From Pratylenchus scribneri (Eukaryota > Nematoda > Chromadorea > Rhabditida > Pratylenchidae), in contig JAQSEB010000031.1 of assembly GCA_030063045.1 (NCBI GenBank), positions 1,488,001-1,552,000 of the forward strand: a stretch of DNA of 64,000 nt, written 5' to 3'. Numbering within the stretch: position 1 is the first letter of the stretch; every line of letters starts with the position of its first letter. A program made the position numbers and the translations under genes. Below are positions 54,353 to 64,000 of the stretch, one piece after another. A model generated the notes under the pieces. That model saw nothing but the letters and a program-made list of their open reading frames with translations, was not told the DNA's origin and did no database searches.

Positions 54353-55170
54353 TTTTGTTGCAGGTTTGGAAATCTGGAAGGAATTGGAATTTAAACTTGT
54401 TTGAAAAATGAAAGAAGAATTGGCAAAAATGCGCGGTTATGGAATTAATAATATCTTGTAGGAAAATAGGGAGGGAGGGAGGAAATTTAGCCTAAAGTGG
54501 ATGGATGATGGAGTGAATCGAGAATATGGTAAGGAGGGGATGACACGGGAATAAATAGTTCTAATCACCACCGAAGGGAGTAAGTCAATCATCCTATCCC
54601 AATCCTAAATTAACTCAAAGGGTTCAATAGGTAATTTCGGGTAAGTTGATAGAAAATTGATTGTATTGATATTGATCAATTATCACCGTTTTAGCATATT
54701 CCCGAGTGTATTTTCGTTTGATAAGATTAATTTAATTTGGATTGAAATGAAAATTAAAAAGGGGCATTCAAATAAATAATTCCTATATGATGAAATTTTT
54801 TAGGGATTGAATTTGATGAAATGATATTGGTTTTTAGTAGGCTTTTAATAAATTCGAGCCACCCCCCCCCTTTACAGTTGGCCGATTTGACCACCTTTCA
54901 ATCATTTTAGTGGAAAAATGTGAAAAGCTTTTTTTTTGTCTGGCAAATTAGGCTCTCTTTTGAAATATTCTCCCGCACTTATTAGTTCAACCAACAATTT
55001 CACCAATTCTTTTTGGCCTTCCCGCTTTCCCTCACTCTTAAATCCACAATTGAAATGAATCAAAATTTACAGATTATTTATCACCGAAAATTGAATAATT
55101 TAATTATTTATTTTCTCCAAATTTATCCGCAATCTTTATTTCATTCCTTCTCTTTGCTTCCATCCATCCA
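54353..55170. other. Region between the two Arg/Glu-rich paralogues
   Basis: The first 150 bp form the conserved upstream sequence of paralogue 1, including GCAGGTTTGGAAATCTG and AAAATGCGCGGTTATGGAA. The remainder shows no gene; a C homopolymer of 9-10 bases lies near 54863. Confidence 0.5.
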
Positions 55171-55449
55171 TCATTCTCTATTCGGACCATTATCACGTTG
55201 TCGTTGCCGACGTTTTCTTTCACGCCAAATTGGACGCATCCGTGCCCATCGCAATTCCTGTTCTTCTCGAATTGCATTCTCACGGATCCTGGCTTCTTCT
55301 CTTTCCCTGATTTCCGGTTGTTGCCGTTCTAAATAGGCCTCATGTTGCCTTCGAATTTCAGCCCTTTCCTGTTGGATTCTCTCCCGTTCCTCTCTGGCAT
55401 CATTTTCTCTGCGTTGCCTTTCACGTTCTGAATCGTCAGATGAGGACAT
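55171..55449 (-). CDS. Arg/Glu-rich coiled-coil protein, paralogue 2
   Basis: A single-exon frame of 92 residues, starting MSSSDDSERERQRRENDARE. It continues in Arg/Glu-rich helix (QQERAEIRRQHEAYLERQQP) through ELRWARMRPIWRERKRRQRQ and ends DNGPNRE. It shares with paralogue 1 the MSSSD start, the Trp-containing basic C-terminal part and an Asn/Asp/Gly tail. The 120 bp upstream are clearly related (GCAGGTTTGGAAATCTGAAG, AAAATGCGCGGTTATGGAAC, AGGAAAATAGGGAGG). This is a tandem duplicate pair. Confidence 0.6.
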   Translation of the reverse strand: MSSSDDSERERQRRENDAREERERIQQERAEIRRQHEAYLERQQPEIREREEARIRENAIREEQELRWARMRPIWRERKRRQRQRDNGPNRE

Positions 55450-55887
55450 TTAGCAGGTTTGGAAATCTGAAGAGGATTTGAATTGAAGAATTTTATTGAA
55501 AAAAAAGATTGGTAAAAAATGCGCGGTTATGGAACTAAATAATATCGTATAGGAAAATAGGGAGGTTAAGTATTTGGCCTAATTAAATTTGGATGGATGG
55601 AATAGGTATAGGATGTAGGTGGGGATGGCATTGAAATGAGTGAATTCTGTTTTATTATCCAATGGAAATATTATTTCGGATTGAAATAAAAATGAAATAG
55701 GAATCATTAAAATAAAGGATGCCATTTTTTCCAACCCATTCCGCCGATTTACCACATTTTCAATCATATTATAGTGGGAAAAATTAATTTAATACGAATG
55801 AAATGATGAATTAATTTCAAATGAGATTGATGGAAAGGGTTGAATTAAAATAGGATTAAACAGCGGCCAAAAATGTGCAAAATTGGA
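55450..55887. other. Upstream region of paralogue 2
   Basis: Contains the conserved upstream blocks shared with paralogue 1, then AT-rich sequence up to the MULE derivative. No gene is seen. Confidence 0.45.
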
Positions 55888-56766
55888 GGTACTATGTCAA
55901 TCTGCCAACCCTCCTATTTTATTTCATTTTGCCAACTTTCGTTTTGCCAACTTTCGTTTTGCCAACCCCCCTATTTTATTTCATTTTGCCAACCCTCCTA
56001 TTTGTTTTCTTTTTGCCAACAATTTTTGCCAACTTTGTTTTTTATTATTTCCCCGGCTTATTCTATGCTAATTAAGTGCCAATTACATCTCCCATAGGGT
56101 TTTCGACCATGCCGGATCCGATTCTGGCATCGGCTTTTCAAAAATTTTTATTCCAAATATTATATTCAATTAATTGACGCATAATGATTATATTTTGTAA
56201 TTTTCTACATTTTTTGATGATCTATTCAACGATTTTTCCCTCTATTTTTGATTTTTCCACATCATATTTCCTTTATTTTTTTCTGGATTATACACATTTT
56301 CTTTTATTTTGGAATAAATTTTGCCAAAAAACTTTATTATTGGAATATTTAATTTGGCTAGAATGATTTTTTCCTCCTTGGAATTGATGAATGAAATTTT
56401 CGGCATTTATTTGCTGATTTCCATGAAAAAGTGCCGCCAATTGAATTGAAATATTGTCAAAATCAAATTCAGCATGGTCGAAAATCTAAATGAATGCGAA
56501 ATGGCCGCAAAATTTGGCCCAGAATGCCGAAACAAATAAAAATAAGGAAGGTTGGCAAAATGAAATAAAATAGGAAGGTTGGCATTTTGAAAGGTTGGCA
56601 AAAAGAAAACAAATAGGAGGGTTGGCAAAATGAAATAAAATAGGGGGGTTGGCAAAACGAAAGTTGGCAAAACGAAAGTTGGCTTTTTGAAAAGTTGGCA
56701 AAATGAAATAAAATAGGAGGGTTGGCAAAATGAAAAGTTGGCAAATTGAAAAGTCACCAAATTGGA
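55880..56766. mobile_element. Non-autonomous MULE derivative, element 55888-56758
   Basis: It has the same outer ends as the complete MULE: GGTACTATGTCAATCTGCC at the left and ATTGAAAAGTCACC at the right. It is flanked by an 8-bp target duplication AAATTGGA (55880-55887, 56759-56766), or 9 bp if the first G is counted as flank. Left interior sequence matches the complete MULE up to about 30743 (TTTTCGACCATGCCGGATCC, GCATAATGATTATA). It then jumps to sequence equal to about 33126 onward (TCTACATTTTTTGATGA). The whole transposase gene is thus deleted. Confidence 0.9.
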
Positions 56767-57080
56767 GGCAAAATGAAAAAAAAATATGTGTGGAAATTTA
56801 TTTTGCTATGCTAGATAGAATGAGCGAGATTAAAAAAAATGATGCCGGGTACTCCAGAATTTTAATTAGAATGGGGGAGGGGAGAAAAATGTTTCGACTT
56901 TCAAAGCATCCAGGACACCACCACGATCATTCATTAATAATTAATTATTATCCATATCCAATTCTATTCTATTCCAAATAAGAAATTAAACATTTAGTAT
57001 ATTAAGAAAGATAACTGAAAATAAATTGAATTATTATGATTAGATTATATTTTCAGATATACCTATTACCTATAATAAAT
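56759..57080. other. Intergenic region upstream of the coiled-coil gene
   Basis: AT-rich with no supported gene. It ends with acceptor-like ATATTTTCAG near 57055, about 25 bp before the next ATG. Confidence 0.4.
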
Positions 57081-57611
57081 ATGGCACCCATAGCCAATAG
57101 TCTTGTGAAATTTCGAGATGATCTCCAACGAAATATTACAAAAAATCTTCTCGAGGATGACAACATTGTGAGTGATGTTAAAAATTCTATCAACGTGAGA
57201 ATGAGTCAAGGCAGGGCAGATGATAATCGCATTGAAACAATCAAACATTTTAACCAACTTGTCTCCGATAAAACCGATGCATTTTTCGAAGAATATGATT
57301 ACGTTTGTTTTTATTTTATAAAAAAAAGAATAAAATTGCATATTTAGTTGCATGAGCTTTTCAACAAATTGAAGAAGATCAAACGTACAAAGACACCCGT
57401 ATATGCGGAAACATCTTTGAATCCGAAACAATATTCATATATTGCTCGCAAGCCAATGATGGTCGAATACAAGAACAAACTTGAGAAAGCCCGAAAGAAA
57501 TTGAATGCAGAATTGCAGGTTTGGATTCAACCACTGAATAATAATAATGAACTTAATTTTCAGAAAGAATTGGAGGAAAACGCCAAATTAACAATGAAAT
57601 TCAAGGATTGA
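57081..57611 (+). CDS. Unrecognised small coiled-coil protein
   Basis: Three in-phase exons, 57081-57302, 57348-57518 and 57564-57611, give 146 residues. The start MAPIANSLVKFRDDLQRNIT is followed by charged helices (RIETIKHFNQLVSDKTDAFF, LHELFNKLKKIKRTKTPVYA). It then has KQYSYIARKPMMVEYKNKLE and a final coiled coil KELEENAKLTMKFKD. Size and helical pattern resemble small kinetochore or tethering subunits, but I do not recognise the family. It is convergent with POLD3, whose stop lies 170 bp away. Confidence 0.65.
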
Positions 57612-57781
57612 AAGATGTGTCTCAAAGTCAAAGGATGATGCGAAATCTTATGACATCTCATTCTCTTTATGTGTGTAGTAATTTATTTCCTTTGCATTTT
57701 CAAATAAATAAATGAAAACATAAAAATGGATTGAAAATTTATTCAGTAATAAATAAATTGGTAATAAATTGAGTACAAATA

Positions 57782-58542
57782 TTATTCCCGAGTAAAGAAA
57801 TTGCTTATTTTCATCTGTGTTCCTGGTTTGACCGCTTTTTTTGCCCCTCCAGTCTGCTGCTTTTCCATTTTGATGGTTTTGGTAGGTGGTTCATCCTAAA
57901 AATGTTAATAATTTGAGTGTATTATTTTACTCGATAAATTACCTTTGTAGGTAATTCTTGATTTTGGCATTTTTCCGGTGATGGCATGTCATGGTCATGT
58001 CTGAGAGGCTCAATATTTTCGGAAATTATTTTCACTTTGTCATAGCATTTCTCCGCAGTTGCAGATGTAATAAAAGCTTTTCCTTTCAAATTGTCCATTG
58101 TAATTTCGTTCTCCACAACCCAATCAGCATTGAATAGAATTTCCGGGTCCTTAAATTTTTTATAATTACAATTATTTTTTAATTTAAAATAACCTTCATT
58201 TCAATTTTGTGAATCGAATTTATATTGCAAAGTGTAATCTTGTCAAATTGATTCTTCACGTGTTCCAAATCTTTGTTTTTCACAATCAAACATTTTTTTC
58301 GCTGATTCGGCCCATCGCCCATTTGACTGATAATAAAATAAGTTGAATTGAGTTCCGGATGTTCTTTCAACAATTTACCAAATAAACTTTAAATATTAAA
58401 AATTAATATGCTTAATAAATTATTTTATATACGATTGTATTTGGATTGCATTCAGCGGCGTTGAGCGGATCATAAATTCAATTGTGACAATTTTTCCCTC
58501 GTCCAAAACCCAATTCTCCAATTGTTTCAAATATTTTTCCAT
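57782..58542 (-). CDS. POLD3: DNA polymerase delta subunit 3 (POLD3/p66)-like, short form
   Basis: This is an accessory subunit of replicative polymerase delta that links it to PCNA. The N-terminal winged-helix-like domain reads LENWVLDEGKIVTIEFMIRS, QSLFGKLLKEHPELNSTYFI, RKKCLIVKNKDLEHVKNQFD and NINSIHKIEMKDPEILFNAD. This aligns with the human start (DQNKIVTYKWLS, YSIQKAMLKDSGPLFNTD). The extreme C-terminus QMKISNFFTRE is a PCNA-interacting PIP box (QxxIxxFF). The long acidic middle of vertebrate p66 is nearly absent, so the protein has only about 200 residues. Start: ATG 58542 after acceptor-like AATTTAG. It is probably the last cistron after ELP4 and MTG1. Confidence 0.85.
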
Positions 58543-58795
58543 ATCTTCTAAATTTGTATTAATTTAATTCCATTAAAATTCATTTTGATAAGTATTATAG
58601 AAGAAATATAGAACTTATTTTATATTTTACAAAAATATTTGTCGAAATAATTTATAAAAAATTAAAAAAAAATGAACAATAAAAATCAATCAAATTCTAA
58701 TTCTTTCTTCCTTCTTTATTTTTCGTGAATTGATAATTGAATCTCTGAATCCCCTAAAAAATAATTTAATTATTTAACAATTTTTTGGTTCAAAC

Positions 58796-60163
58796 TCACA
58801 GTAAATCTCTATCCAAAAATTTGTCAGAAAATTTTTCTGATCTGAATAATTTCAAGAAATATTCAATGCCTGAATTTATATCCCAGATTTCATTGGAAAC
58901 GTTCATTTTATTTTCGAAATGATTTCTCATTTTTAATGTCAAATTTTTGTTTTGGCAGCATTGAATGAGAACTTTACTGATGTCATCGCTGGGTGCATCC
59001 ATTCCAAGAACATCCACATAAGAAAAGTCCCTATGTCTTTAAATATTATGTAATTAATATAATTAAATTTAAAAGAATAATACTTGTTCATGTAAAAAAG
59101 TAAATAATCAGCCACAAAATATGGTTTTGTTGAACTTTCGAGAATTAAATTGCAAACAGCCAATTTCATTGCTTCATCGACATTATGGACCCTAAAAAAT
59201 ATTATTTGACGAATTTTATTTAAATTAAACCAAGGATTTAGGACTCCGGGTGTATCCAAAATGTAAATTTTCGGACGATCCCTTCAATTTTAATATTAAA
59301 AAATGAAAAATTATTTAAAAATTTACCAAATTTTTACTCGATTTTGTACACGAACAGTCACACCCGGATATGGACCTTCGACTACGGCCTTTTCAAATCC
59401 TAAATTATTTTTTCTCAATGAATTTATCAGCGATGATTTGCCAACCTTAAAAATTAAAATGGATTATATTTGCTTATTAAAATTATTTACATTTGGAATT
59501 CCGACGACCATAATTAGATATTCCGTTTTGACTGTTCGATTGAATCGCATTTCTTTTTGTAATAATTCCAACATTTTAGTCCTCAATTTGTCCCATTGGG
59601 CGCCAATTCTTTCGGTACAATCAGTCCAAAAAATATTTTCAATTCCCTTTTCTTTGTAATAATCTTCAACTGGTTTTCTAATAAATGGGAAATGAATAAA
59701 TTAATATTTTTTGAATATTTTACCTATATCTTTCCATATTCACCAAATCTTTTTTATTAAGCACAAGAATGTGAGGCCTAATGGAATAAAGTCGGGTGCC
59801 AAAAGTTGGATTTCTTCCAGTTATTGCCACTCTAGCTAAATTTTAATGATTTATTATGTCATTTTTCCACCCATCCATTACCATCGTGTACTTCCAATAT
59901 CAAATCAACTGAGCGCAATTTTGCTTCCATTACTTTCATTTGTACGCCCATATGCTTTGGATACCTGAATTTGATTTTATATAATTTTAAATTAATTAAT
60001 TTTACCAATCTTTCCGATCAAAATTAGATGGGAGAATATATTTTTCCCTCGAAACAAAATCCAAAAATCTATCATCCGTTCTAATAGCCAATTTTGAAGT
60101 TGAGGCTGATAAAAATCTTATCGAGGAGGTGAAATAACCTCTTTTTAATATGTTTAATAGCAT
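58796..60163 (-). CDS. MTG1: MTG1, mitochondrial ribosome-associated GTPase
   Basis: This is a circularly permuted GTPase needed for mitochondrial large-subunit assembly. The motif order is G4-G1-G3: HILVLNKKDLVNMERY (G4), YLIMVVGIPNVGKSSLINSL (G1) and IYILDTPGVLNPWFNLNK (G3). Upstream are HMGVQMKVMEAKLRSVDLIL and ARVAITGRNPTFGTRL, typical of the family. The N-terminus MLLNILKRGYFTSSIRFLSA is a presequence. The C-terminal helical domain ends IEYFLKLFRSEKFSDKFLDR with DLL. A further small exon after GTGAG (58797) is possible and would replace the stop. Start 60163 follows acceptor-like TTGTTTTAG and is 112 bp after the ELP4 stop. Confidence 0.94.
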
Positions 60164-60274
60164 CCTAAAACAAAGAGAAATAATTCATTTAAAATTGTTT
60201 GAAATCGAATTGAATTATGAATTCAATCAAATTTTGGAAGTAAATAAATTTATTTTGTAATTTTATTAACAAAA

Positions 60275-61447
60275 TTAAAATTCAACAAATGATTGACAAG
60301 CCATTTTTGTTTTATTATCTTCTCCAATTGCCGGTGGAAGATGTAATATTTTAATCTCGAAGAAATTCCTTCTCAATGAAAACAGCAAATCAATTGAAAG
60401 AGGAAAATGAATTGGCGCAGCCGAAACAATTGTGGGCAATTTGTGGACAAAGAAACGCCCTAAAATAGTTCATAATTAAATAGTAATATTACTTTACCTC
60501 CATCAATTCGATGCCTTAAATGCAATTTTATCTGCTCATCTTCGTCCATTTTCTGAAGTTGAAAATGCACATCCATATATTGAATGCAATTATTGTAAAT
60601 TGTATTTTTGAGCAATAAAGAATCCAATGAAATGAGTACAATCATATTTGAATGCCTTTAATATTAAAATTTTGGTATAAAATTTTGAAAAAAAAAGAAT
60701 ACCTGGAATATGATTTTAAATGTGCAAGGAATAATGGCAAATAATCCAAATCATTCCAAGTTGGTGCGGACAAATCGCTGAGAACAATTCGAATTGTTTG
60801 TGAATTTTTTCGATTTATTGCATAAATTGGATTCGTAATTTTTTGGTAAATGGCATTCCAGAGTGTATATAACGAAGGTTGTTCTCCATTGAAATTGAAA
60901 ACCAAATCTTCTTTTGCCTTTTGGAGATTAAAATCAGGATCGACTTGGGATAAATCAAACTAAACAGAAATAACATTTAATTAAGAAACATTTTGTCATT
61001 TTACCTTATGATTGTCAGTTGCGGAAAGATTACCATTTGAAGTTTGATGGGGCAAAACATTTTTATAGCGCCAGGCAATTTTAAAATCCTCATTATTTGT
61101 TGAACTTGTAATAGATGTAGCAATTTCTTCATTCGGATTTTTTTCACATTTCTTTGGTAATTTTTGTAGCATATTAATTATTCTTTCTTGAGAAGCTCCT
61201 GCTATAAATATATCATTATTTTGGTCATATCCTTCAGCAATGAAGCATCTTAAATAAAATTAGATATGTTGTGATTAATTTAGATTAAAATCAACCTTTG
61301 TATCGATGTGGCATATCTTCCATTTGTCCGATTTTCATCCAATAAAATGAGTGAATGAAGAATTGTTGCACCTGCTGCTGTACCAACACCAATTAAATCG
61401 TCTAAACATTCAATACCAAGTGAATCATTTCTGATTTTTCGATTCAT
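60275..61447 (-). CDS. ELP4: Elongator complex protein 4 (ELP4/PAXNEB)
   Basis: This is a RecA-like subunit of the Elongator ELP456 ring, needed for tRNA wobble-uridine modification. The family start is clear: SLGIECLDDLIGVGTAAGAT then ILHSLILLDEN and QRCFIAEGYDQNNDIFIAGA. Next come INMLQKLPKKCEKNP, NNEDFKIAWRYKNVLPHQ, TIRIVLSDLSAPTWNDLDYL and PLFLAHLKSYSRHSNMIVLI. The C-terminal FFEIKILHLPPAIGEDN matches the ELP4 motif around LHLPP. The human glycine-rich GGGL is IGVG here. Start 61447 follows acceptor-like AATTTTAG. It is probably the first cistron of ELP4/MTG1/POLD3. Confidence 0.9.
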
Positions 61448-61916
61448 ATCATAAATAATCTAAAATTACTTCGTTTTAATTGAGTTTATATATGAAATAA
61501 GAAAATAAATGTGCTCTCTGGATCTGTTATTTCGAGTCAAATCTATTTGCTACGAATTACGATTCGAATTTCGAACACTAGTAAAATTAGTAAACAAATG
61601 CTTCAACAACACAAGGGCAATGCGTAATCATTGGCATTGGGCTAAGCTAATTATGTAAATTATAATTACTGTATTAAAATTTTTGGTTTTGAAGCGAAAA
61701 ACGAATAATCGATTATCGATATCGATCGATCGATACCAAGCAGCAGCCAGCAGCAAGGAGCAAGAGTAATTAATAAGTAAGCATCCAACATCCATACCCA
61801 ACACCTTTAACATCGAAAAATGACGATGATGATGACTTATATTTTGATAATTTAATTGAAATTACTTGAAAAAAAATTTAGATTGTTTTTCTTTTTGAGA
61901 TATTTTGATAATACTT
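61448..61916. other. Divergent intergenic region between ELP4 and the Alba-like gene
   Basis: No gene is seen. A short palindromic cluster CGATTATCGATATCGATCGATCGAT lies at about 61707-61731 and a CAGCAG run follows. This is probably a shared promoter region for the two divergent transcripts. Confidence 0.45.
61707..61733. promoter_or_regulatory. Palindromic ATCGAT cluster in a divergent promoter
   Basis: Overlapping ATCGAT/TATCGATA palindromes sit midway between two divergently transcribed genes. The TATCGATA core resembles the DRE-type motif known from insect promoters, but its role in nematodes is not established here. This is only a candidate element. Confidence 0.3.
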
Positions 61917-62510
61917 ATGTCATCAGCACCATTTCCTATGGGTGTTTGTGATAATTTTTTACAATTCGAGATAAAGAAGCATACAAAATTTGATAGGATT
62001 CTGTCGAGAGTGAATAAGGAATTACAGGTATGCCTAAATTAGTAATTCAATATCATATAATAAATTTAGACATCAACAGCAAATATAATTTTTCATGGAA
62101 TTGAAGAGGGCTGTGAGAAGTGCATATCATTTGTAGAAGTGCTGAAGAAAAAAACACAAATTCCCTTATTTCAATGGAATATAATCAGAAGTACTACGAT
62201 TATTCCCAGCTCATCAGAAGAACCAATATCTGAGGCCAATACTAGTGAAGAAATTGCTGAAAAACGCATTACTGAAATTTTCATTATGATCTCGAAAAAA
62301 CAATATTCGGACGAGCATCAATGTTCAAGGCAAGTTAGTTAGCAAAATCAAACATTGTTTTTTTTCATTTTCAGTCAACAAACAAATCAACAGATGGATT
62401 CAGATATGTTACAAGCCCAACCAATAAAGAAGAAACCTAATACAATACGGACGACACCACGATTGAAACAAGAAAATAAATGGAAAAGACCAAATAAACG
62501 TCCAAAATGA
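61917..62510 (+). CDS. Alba-like protein (RPP25/POP6-type)
   Basis: This is a likely subunit of RNase P/MRP or a related Alba protein. Exons 61917-62027, 62070-62329 and 62375-62510 join in phase to 168 residues. The start is MSSAPFPMGVCDNFLQFEIK. The Alba-like core is NKELQTSTANIIFHGIEEGC then EKCISFVEVLKKKTQIPLFQ. An acidic stretch follows, and the basic tail TPRLKQENKWKRPNKRPK is typical of RPP25-type proteins. The phase-correct junction of exon 2 uses the GC donor AAG|GCAAGT at 62330. The nearby GT would give a shorter, different tail. The next gene starts 190 bp downstream on the same strand. Confidence 0.65.
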
Positions 62511-62700
62511 TTCCATTTATAAACAATAAAAACACCATTATCATTCACATCAATAAAATAAAAGTTGCAATAAAATTTGTTTTCTTATTGATTATACGTA
62601 TATATTACATGTCTACAATACTTTTCATTACATTTGTTTTATACTTTTTATTACCGAATCTTAATAGATTTTAGTCATTATTGATTGATACGAATACAAA

Positions 62701-64000
62701 TGTCATTAAATTACGTCAAGGATCCGGGCGTGCAGATACCAAATTTGAATGCAGCTGGAGATGGCGTTGATGCGGTTGTGCGATATTATCAAAACGGAAC
62801 GGACGAAGTTAAAAATTTGCTGAAGAATGAATGTTCCATGATTTACGAGTGCAGGTAACAAATAATATTTATTGAATACAATGGTTATTTTAGTTGTTGC
62901 CGGGCACTATTTCGATCAATCATAAATTTTGTGGCTCATAAGCGAACAATTTGTCGTTCATTGCAGTCAACAATTCAAGCAGAACAACTTGAGATAGCAA
63001 AACAAAGTAAATAAATAAAAATCAATTAAAATAAAAAAATAAAGGTGTAAATGAGCAAAATAAACGTGAGAGCGATAAAGCTGAAAGTGCTGTTGCTGTT
63101 CCAAAGAGAAGCACAAGGAACAATCGTTTGAGACGTTTCAACCCAGCTAATAGTGTATCAAAACATATTCGTGCGGTCAATTTACATCTTGAGCGAACAA
63201 AGGTAAAAATAACATCTTATGAGAATAATAAAAATATTTTTAGTCCAATATTGAAGTTCAAACATTGCCGAAAATTGTTCGTCCTACGGCTAAAACCTCA
63301 ATAGTGGATGGAAAGCAGGTATTGCATAAAAAAAATCATTGACTAATTTAAATAAAAATATTTAATAAGATTGTTGAGCAACTTCCAACTGGATTGGCAA
63401 TCAAAGACCGCATTCCCGATGATCGGGTGGTTTTGGTGATGCCCAGTGAAAATTCAACTCGCTATGGTGAAATGCAGCTTCGACGGCGTAGATCGAATTA
63501 TTTGGTGAAGAAGGACAAAGAGGATGGGAGCACACGTGAATTAACCGGAGAAGAGGTATAATTTATCAATAAAAAAATATAAATTACTAAATTAATTATG
63601 TTCAGATTGCAATTGTTGAACGAATTCCATCCGCAATGCCCGTTGATTTCATAAAATTGCGATGCGAAGATATCAGGTCAATTTAAATAATTTAATATTG
63701 ATTTAATTTATTTCCTATTTTAGATGTGTCAAAAATAATCAACAACCGTTTCATCATTTGGCCGAATTGGCTCATCATCTTGCAATCCAACACCAAATTG
63801 ATTACGCCGAAAGTTCCTTATTGAAGAAATCAACAACGAATATTCAATGCTTCCTTTGCGATGTTCATCCATTCAAAACGTTATTAAATTAAAATATTAA
63901 ATCATAGATAATTATTTTAGGCTCAATGGTCTGCAAAAACACTTTAATGCGATGCATTCAACGGTGCTTGCCCAACATATCAAATATCGTTTGGAACAAT
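62701..64000 (+). CDS. C2H2 zinc-finger protein, ZNF800-like (5' part)
   Basis: This gene runs off the right edge. The start MSLNYVKDPGVQIPNLNAAG leads to ECSMIYECSCCRALFRSIIN and FVAHKRTIC, a C2H2-type finger (CxxC...HxxxxxC), as in ZNF800. Basic linkers follow (KRSTRNNRLRRFNPANSVSK). Next come VEQLPTGLAIKDRIPDDRVV, LRRRRSNYLVKKDKEDGSTR, PFHHLAEHLAHHLAIQHQID and a second finger around NIQCFLCDV and LQKHFNAMHS. The ATG at 62701 lies 25 bp after acceptor-like ATTTTAG. It is probably a nuclear DNA-binding protein. It may be the second cistron after the Alba-like gene. Confidence 0.75.

Overview
This is a window of nuclear DNA from a nematode. The genome is AT-rich, genes are split by many introns of about 40-50 bp, and acceptor-like TTTCAG/TTTTAG sites lie just before many start codons, as expected for spliced-leader trans-splicing. 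Several gene runs are tightly spaced in one direction like nematode operons, and there is a Major Sperm Protein domain gene, a family typical of nematodes. The species cannot be named from the sequence; a tylenchid or other clade IV worm is plausible but unproven.

Layout. 1-4.7 kb: an operon-like run with the end of an unknown gene, PPWD1 cyclophilin, DNAJC17 and an unknown AT-hook-like protein. 5.0-7.0 and 12.06-14.15 kb: two large arrays of a 32-bp minisatellite. They bracket a block with a small secreted peptide gene and a neuronal-calcium-sensor gene. 14.5-18.65 kb (minus): TPD52-like and RBM26/27-like genes. 19.2-27.3 kb (plus): a repetitive secreted protein, an unknown Ser/Pro-rich gene split by a hAT-type element, and the mitochondrial helicase Twinkle, with repeats in its introns. 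27.5-30.2 kb (minus): ABCF2. 30.4-33.7 kb: a complete Mutator-like element (MULE) with FLYWCH/MULE transposase. 33.9-36.6 kb (plus): DNAJC3/p58IPK and MIC10. 36.7-41.5 kb (minus): the likely operon MPP-alpha, VTA1, LIPT1. 42.1-53.7 kb (minus): MSP-domain protein, AK5-type adenylate kinase with a third 32-bp array in an intron, an actin-related protein with a PH-like front, and BCKDH E1-alpha. 54-56.8 kb: two tandem Arg/Glu-rich paralogues and a deletion derivative of the MULE. 57-61.4 kb: a coiled-coil protein (plus) and the likely operon ELP4, MTG1, POLD3 (minus). 61.9-64 kb (plus): an Alba/RPP25-like protein and the start of a ZNF800-like zinc-finger gene.

Most genes are conserved housekeeping functions: mitochondrial (Twinkle, MIC10, MPP-alpha, LIPT1, BCKDHA, MTG1), RNA, protein folding, trafficking and DNA replication. 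The novelty is in genome structure. A 795-bp hAT element sits inside an exon with a perfect 8-bp target duplication and splice-site-like sequences that would restore the frame. An autonomous MULE and its internally deleted derivative carry terminal repeats that differ in a concerted way. One minisatellite occurs at three loci in both orientations. An intron is exactly duplicated in tandem in MPP-alpha. At least three introns appear to use GC-AG splice sites. All exon structures were read by eye from splice signals and protein similarity and are not transcript-confirmed.
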